Source: Amorphophallus konjac
Taxonomy: Eukaryota > Streptophyta > Magnoliopsida > Alismatales > Araceae
NCBI GenBank assembly: GCA_022559845.1
Contig: CM040123.1
Location: 295,170,642-295,234,641, forward strand
DNA length: 64,000 nt
Direction of reading: 5' to 3'
Shown here: in pieces, positions 62,192-64,000 of the stretch
How positions within the stretch are numbered: the first letter of the stretch is position 1
Layout of the letters: each line of letters opens with the position of its first letter
The notes under the pieces: generated by a model
What the model saw: only the letters and a program-made list of their open reading frames with translations
What the model was told of the DNA's origin: nothing
Databases searched by the model: none
Made by a program: the position numbers and the translations under genes

Positions 62192-62301
62192 CTAACATTG
62201 ACCTACGTGATGACTGGCTTGCGTTGTGCGTAGGCCCATGGAAAGTTGAGATCTAGCATAGAGATAACTGGCCTATGTAGATACGGTGGTTCAGGAAAAT
62301 G

Positions 62302-64000
62302 GATCCAGAGGGGGGTGAATGGATTTTTCAACAAATACGCCCAAATCAAAATGATTGCAGAATAAAACCTTTGCCTACACTCAATTAAGTCGAATGAGAC
62401 CACATACCTCTCTTCCTCAAAAAATTAAAAGTACTGGAGATAGATATCTCAAGGAATCGTGCAGACTCAACTCACAAATTCACTCACGGGACGAGAAGCA
62501 CTAGGAAGCATGAGTTTCTATTAAGCAATCAGTCGAACACTTAACATCAATACTAAATTCAAAGTGAAATCACACAGGAAGGCTTCTGTCAGAGAACGCT
62601 CAAACAACCAGTGTAGGGGGAGGGTCAAGAGATAGGTAAGTGTATGCCAAGCAAACCACGAGAGACATGTTTTTTAGGGGGTTCGGCCAGACCCAAAGTC
62701 TGCCTACGTCCACCCCTCACTCTAACTAGAGTGAGGATTCCACTAGCAAGAGCTAGAACCAGCAGACTCGGTCTGCAACAGACGCTACCAAACAGCTTGC
62801 AGATCGAGGGAGACAAATCCCTCAATAAGGTTCAGCAACTCACAGAGCCAGAACCGGAGGTGAACCTCCCTTCCTCCAAATCGGAGGGAACCCACTAGTG
62901 GCACTCCACCACCAGTGACTGGAGACACCAACTCTCCCTTCTCCTGCAGCAGCAGAAGGAAACCCAGTGAGCAACACCCAGTTGCCCACAGCCAGAGGAC
63001 CAATCCTCCCTTCTCCTGAACACCAAGGAGGAGCCACGACCTCAAACCAGAGAATCGAAAAAACACTACTGGAAGATGGAAAGAGCAGACGAAAACCGGA
63101 AATAGAAACAAGAACAAAAATAGCTCCGAGGGAGCAACTTGGCTTGGATCTGATCCAGAGGCCAATACAACTCTGATCTTCAGGAAAGACTCTCTCTACC
63201 CTTCTCTATTATCTTCTCAGCTCGTTTCTCCTCCATTCTCTTTCTTTCTTGCTGCTCGCTCACTGGTTCTTCTTCTTCTTCTCTCTCAGCTCCTACTCTC
63301 TTCCATTCTTGCGCCTCACTCCTTTCTTTTCTCGATTGGGTTCTTCTTCTGCTGGATGCACTCTTTTTCAGATGGGCTCTAGCGGCACCCTTTTTCAGCA
63401 CACACACCCTTCTTCGAAGGGTAATGTAGCTTTATATAGGAATAGGGGCTTCGTATGGATCAAGCAGCAGAACCCTATTGAAATTTCATTGGTCCACATG
63501 TTGAGAATAGAAAGTTCCTCTCCTTGGATCACATGCCTATCACTTGCCCCCTTTATCCACGAGCCAACTTTCTCCCATCTCAGAGGACACGTGCCTCTTC
63601 TGCAACCTAATTTGTTCCCTGCAAATAACAGAGTGTCGTTTTAGGATCACTTGTAGAATATTCAAGTTTATCACGTGGAAGTGCGGACCTTGTCTAGACC
63701 TTAGGCTTAATTAAACCAGATGTGCACTGACTGTGAAATGCGTAAGCAGACCTATGTACAGACCTTGTAAGAACTTGCACCGAGTTCTGCTTAGTGTAAT
63801 GCATGGAGTTTTCCTATGTAAAGTGCTGCACAAACCTACAGGTCGGTGAAAAGATTGCACCGAGGCAGAAGATGCAGTGACCTTTACAAGCTAGGTGCAA
63901 AGATTGCACCGAGGTGTTATCTACACCGACCCCACAAGGCAAACTGTGCACCAACCTGGTGAATGGCTTAGGCATATTTATGCATGGACCTTGTGAGTGC
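62302..64000 (-). repeat. E10: SIRE-like LTR, inverted, partial
   Basis: The reverse complement of the left edge reads ATTCACCCCCCTCTGGATCC, like the E7 LTR end. 62680-62740 matches E7 51790-51850 in reverse (CTCACTCTAACTAGAGTGAG and CTACGTCC). TATATAAA on the minus strand is at 63431-63438. From 63680 to the window end the motif TGCACCGACCT and variants recur, the reverse of the E7 array motif. No primer site follows the LTR end, so this is a 3' LTR or a solo or truncated copy. The LTR start is beyond 64000. Confidence 0.72.
63431..63438 (-). promoter_or_regulatory. TATA box, E10 LTR
   Basis: TATATAAA on the minus strand, in the same position relative to the LTR end and motif array as in E7. 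Confidence 0.5.

Larger units (their letters stand above)
58781..62301 (-). mobile_element. E9: Ogre/Tat-like Ty3/gypsy element, inverted fragment
   Basis: On the minus strand it reads a G-patch-like segment, a noncoding gap, an acidic linker, RT, RNase H and a second RNase H. It is then cut by the E8 LTR at 58781. The double RNase H places it in Tat; the G-patch-like segment and the gap before RT suggest the Ogre branch. Integrase and LTRs are not in the window. At 62301 it abuts a SIRE-like LTR. Confidence 0.82.

Noticed and set aside
62785..63165. Possible membrane protein on the minus strand (LFLFLFPVF run)
   Set aside because: It lies wholly inside the E10 LTR, which has no coding role in relatives; the hydrophobic run comes from pyrimidine-rich sequence.

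Overview
The window looks like repeat-filled nuclear DNA of a flowering plant with a large genome. I found no host gene, tRNA or rRNA. Essentially all of it belongs to retroelements of typical plant lineages: Ty3/gypsy Tat/Ogre, Athila, Tekay/Del-like and CRM-like chromoviruses, SIRE-like copia LTRs, and one 5'-truncated LINE. The species cannot be named from the sequence. The elements are numbered E1 to E10 here.

Layout. 1-38784 is one Tat element (E1, +), from a cut-off 5' LTR to a complete 3' LTR. It is split twice. A gag-only element in tandem form, LTR-internal-LTR-internal-LTR (E2, 638-19183), has target-site duplication GACGC. A CRM-like chromovirus (E3, 19748-29541) has duplication GAAGC. 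E1 lies in the integrase of a Tekay/Del-like element (E4), whose integrase end and 3' LTR follow (38785-42596). A LINE fragment (E5, 38948-40156, 17-bp duplication) also sits in that integrase. E4 in turn abuts the gag of a related element in inverse orientation (E6, 42597-47840). The segment across that junction is tandemly triplicated as 3 x 1120 bp (41894-45253). E6 interrupts a SIRE-like LTR (E7, 47841-52070). E7 abuts an Athila element (E8, 52071-58780), E8 abuts a reversed Ogre/Tat-like element (E9, 58781-62301), and a second, reversed SIRE-like LTR (E10) runs off the right end.

Read together, the right half is one side of a nest of insertions: E9 > E8 > E7 > E6 > E4 > E1 > (E2, E3). 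The left halves of most host elements should lie before position 1. Divergence agrees with the order: the comparable E1 LTR parts differ at roughly one base in ten, while E3 LTRs and the duplicated E2 internals are much closer.

Coding status. Every pol region is broken by stops or frameshifts, many of which look like C-to-T (or G-to-A) changes expected from methylated silent DNA. No element in the window looks autonomous. The less ordinary content is the E2 gag-derived reading frame of about 4 kb with no pol and an unrecognised domain, the antisense gene in E1, the palindromic GGTC..GACC clusters shared by LTRs of different lineages, the dense GGTCGATGCAC-type motif array in the SIRE-like LTRs, and the triplicated chimeric junction between inverted elements.
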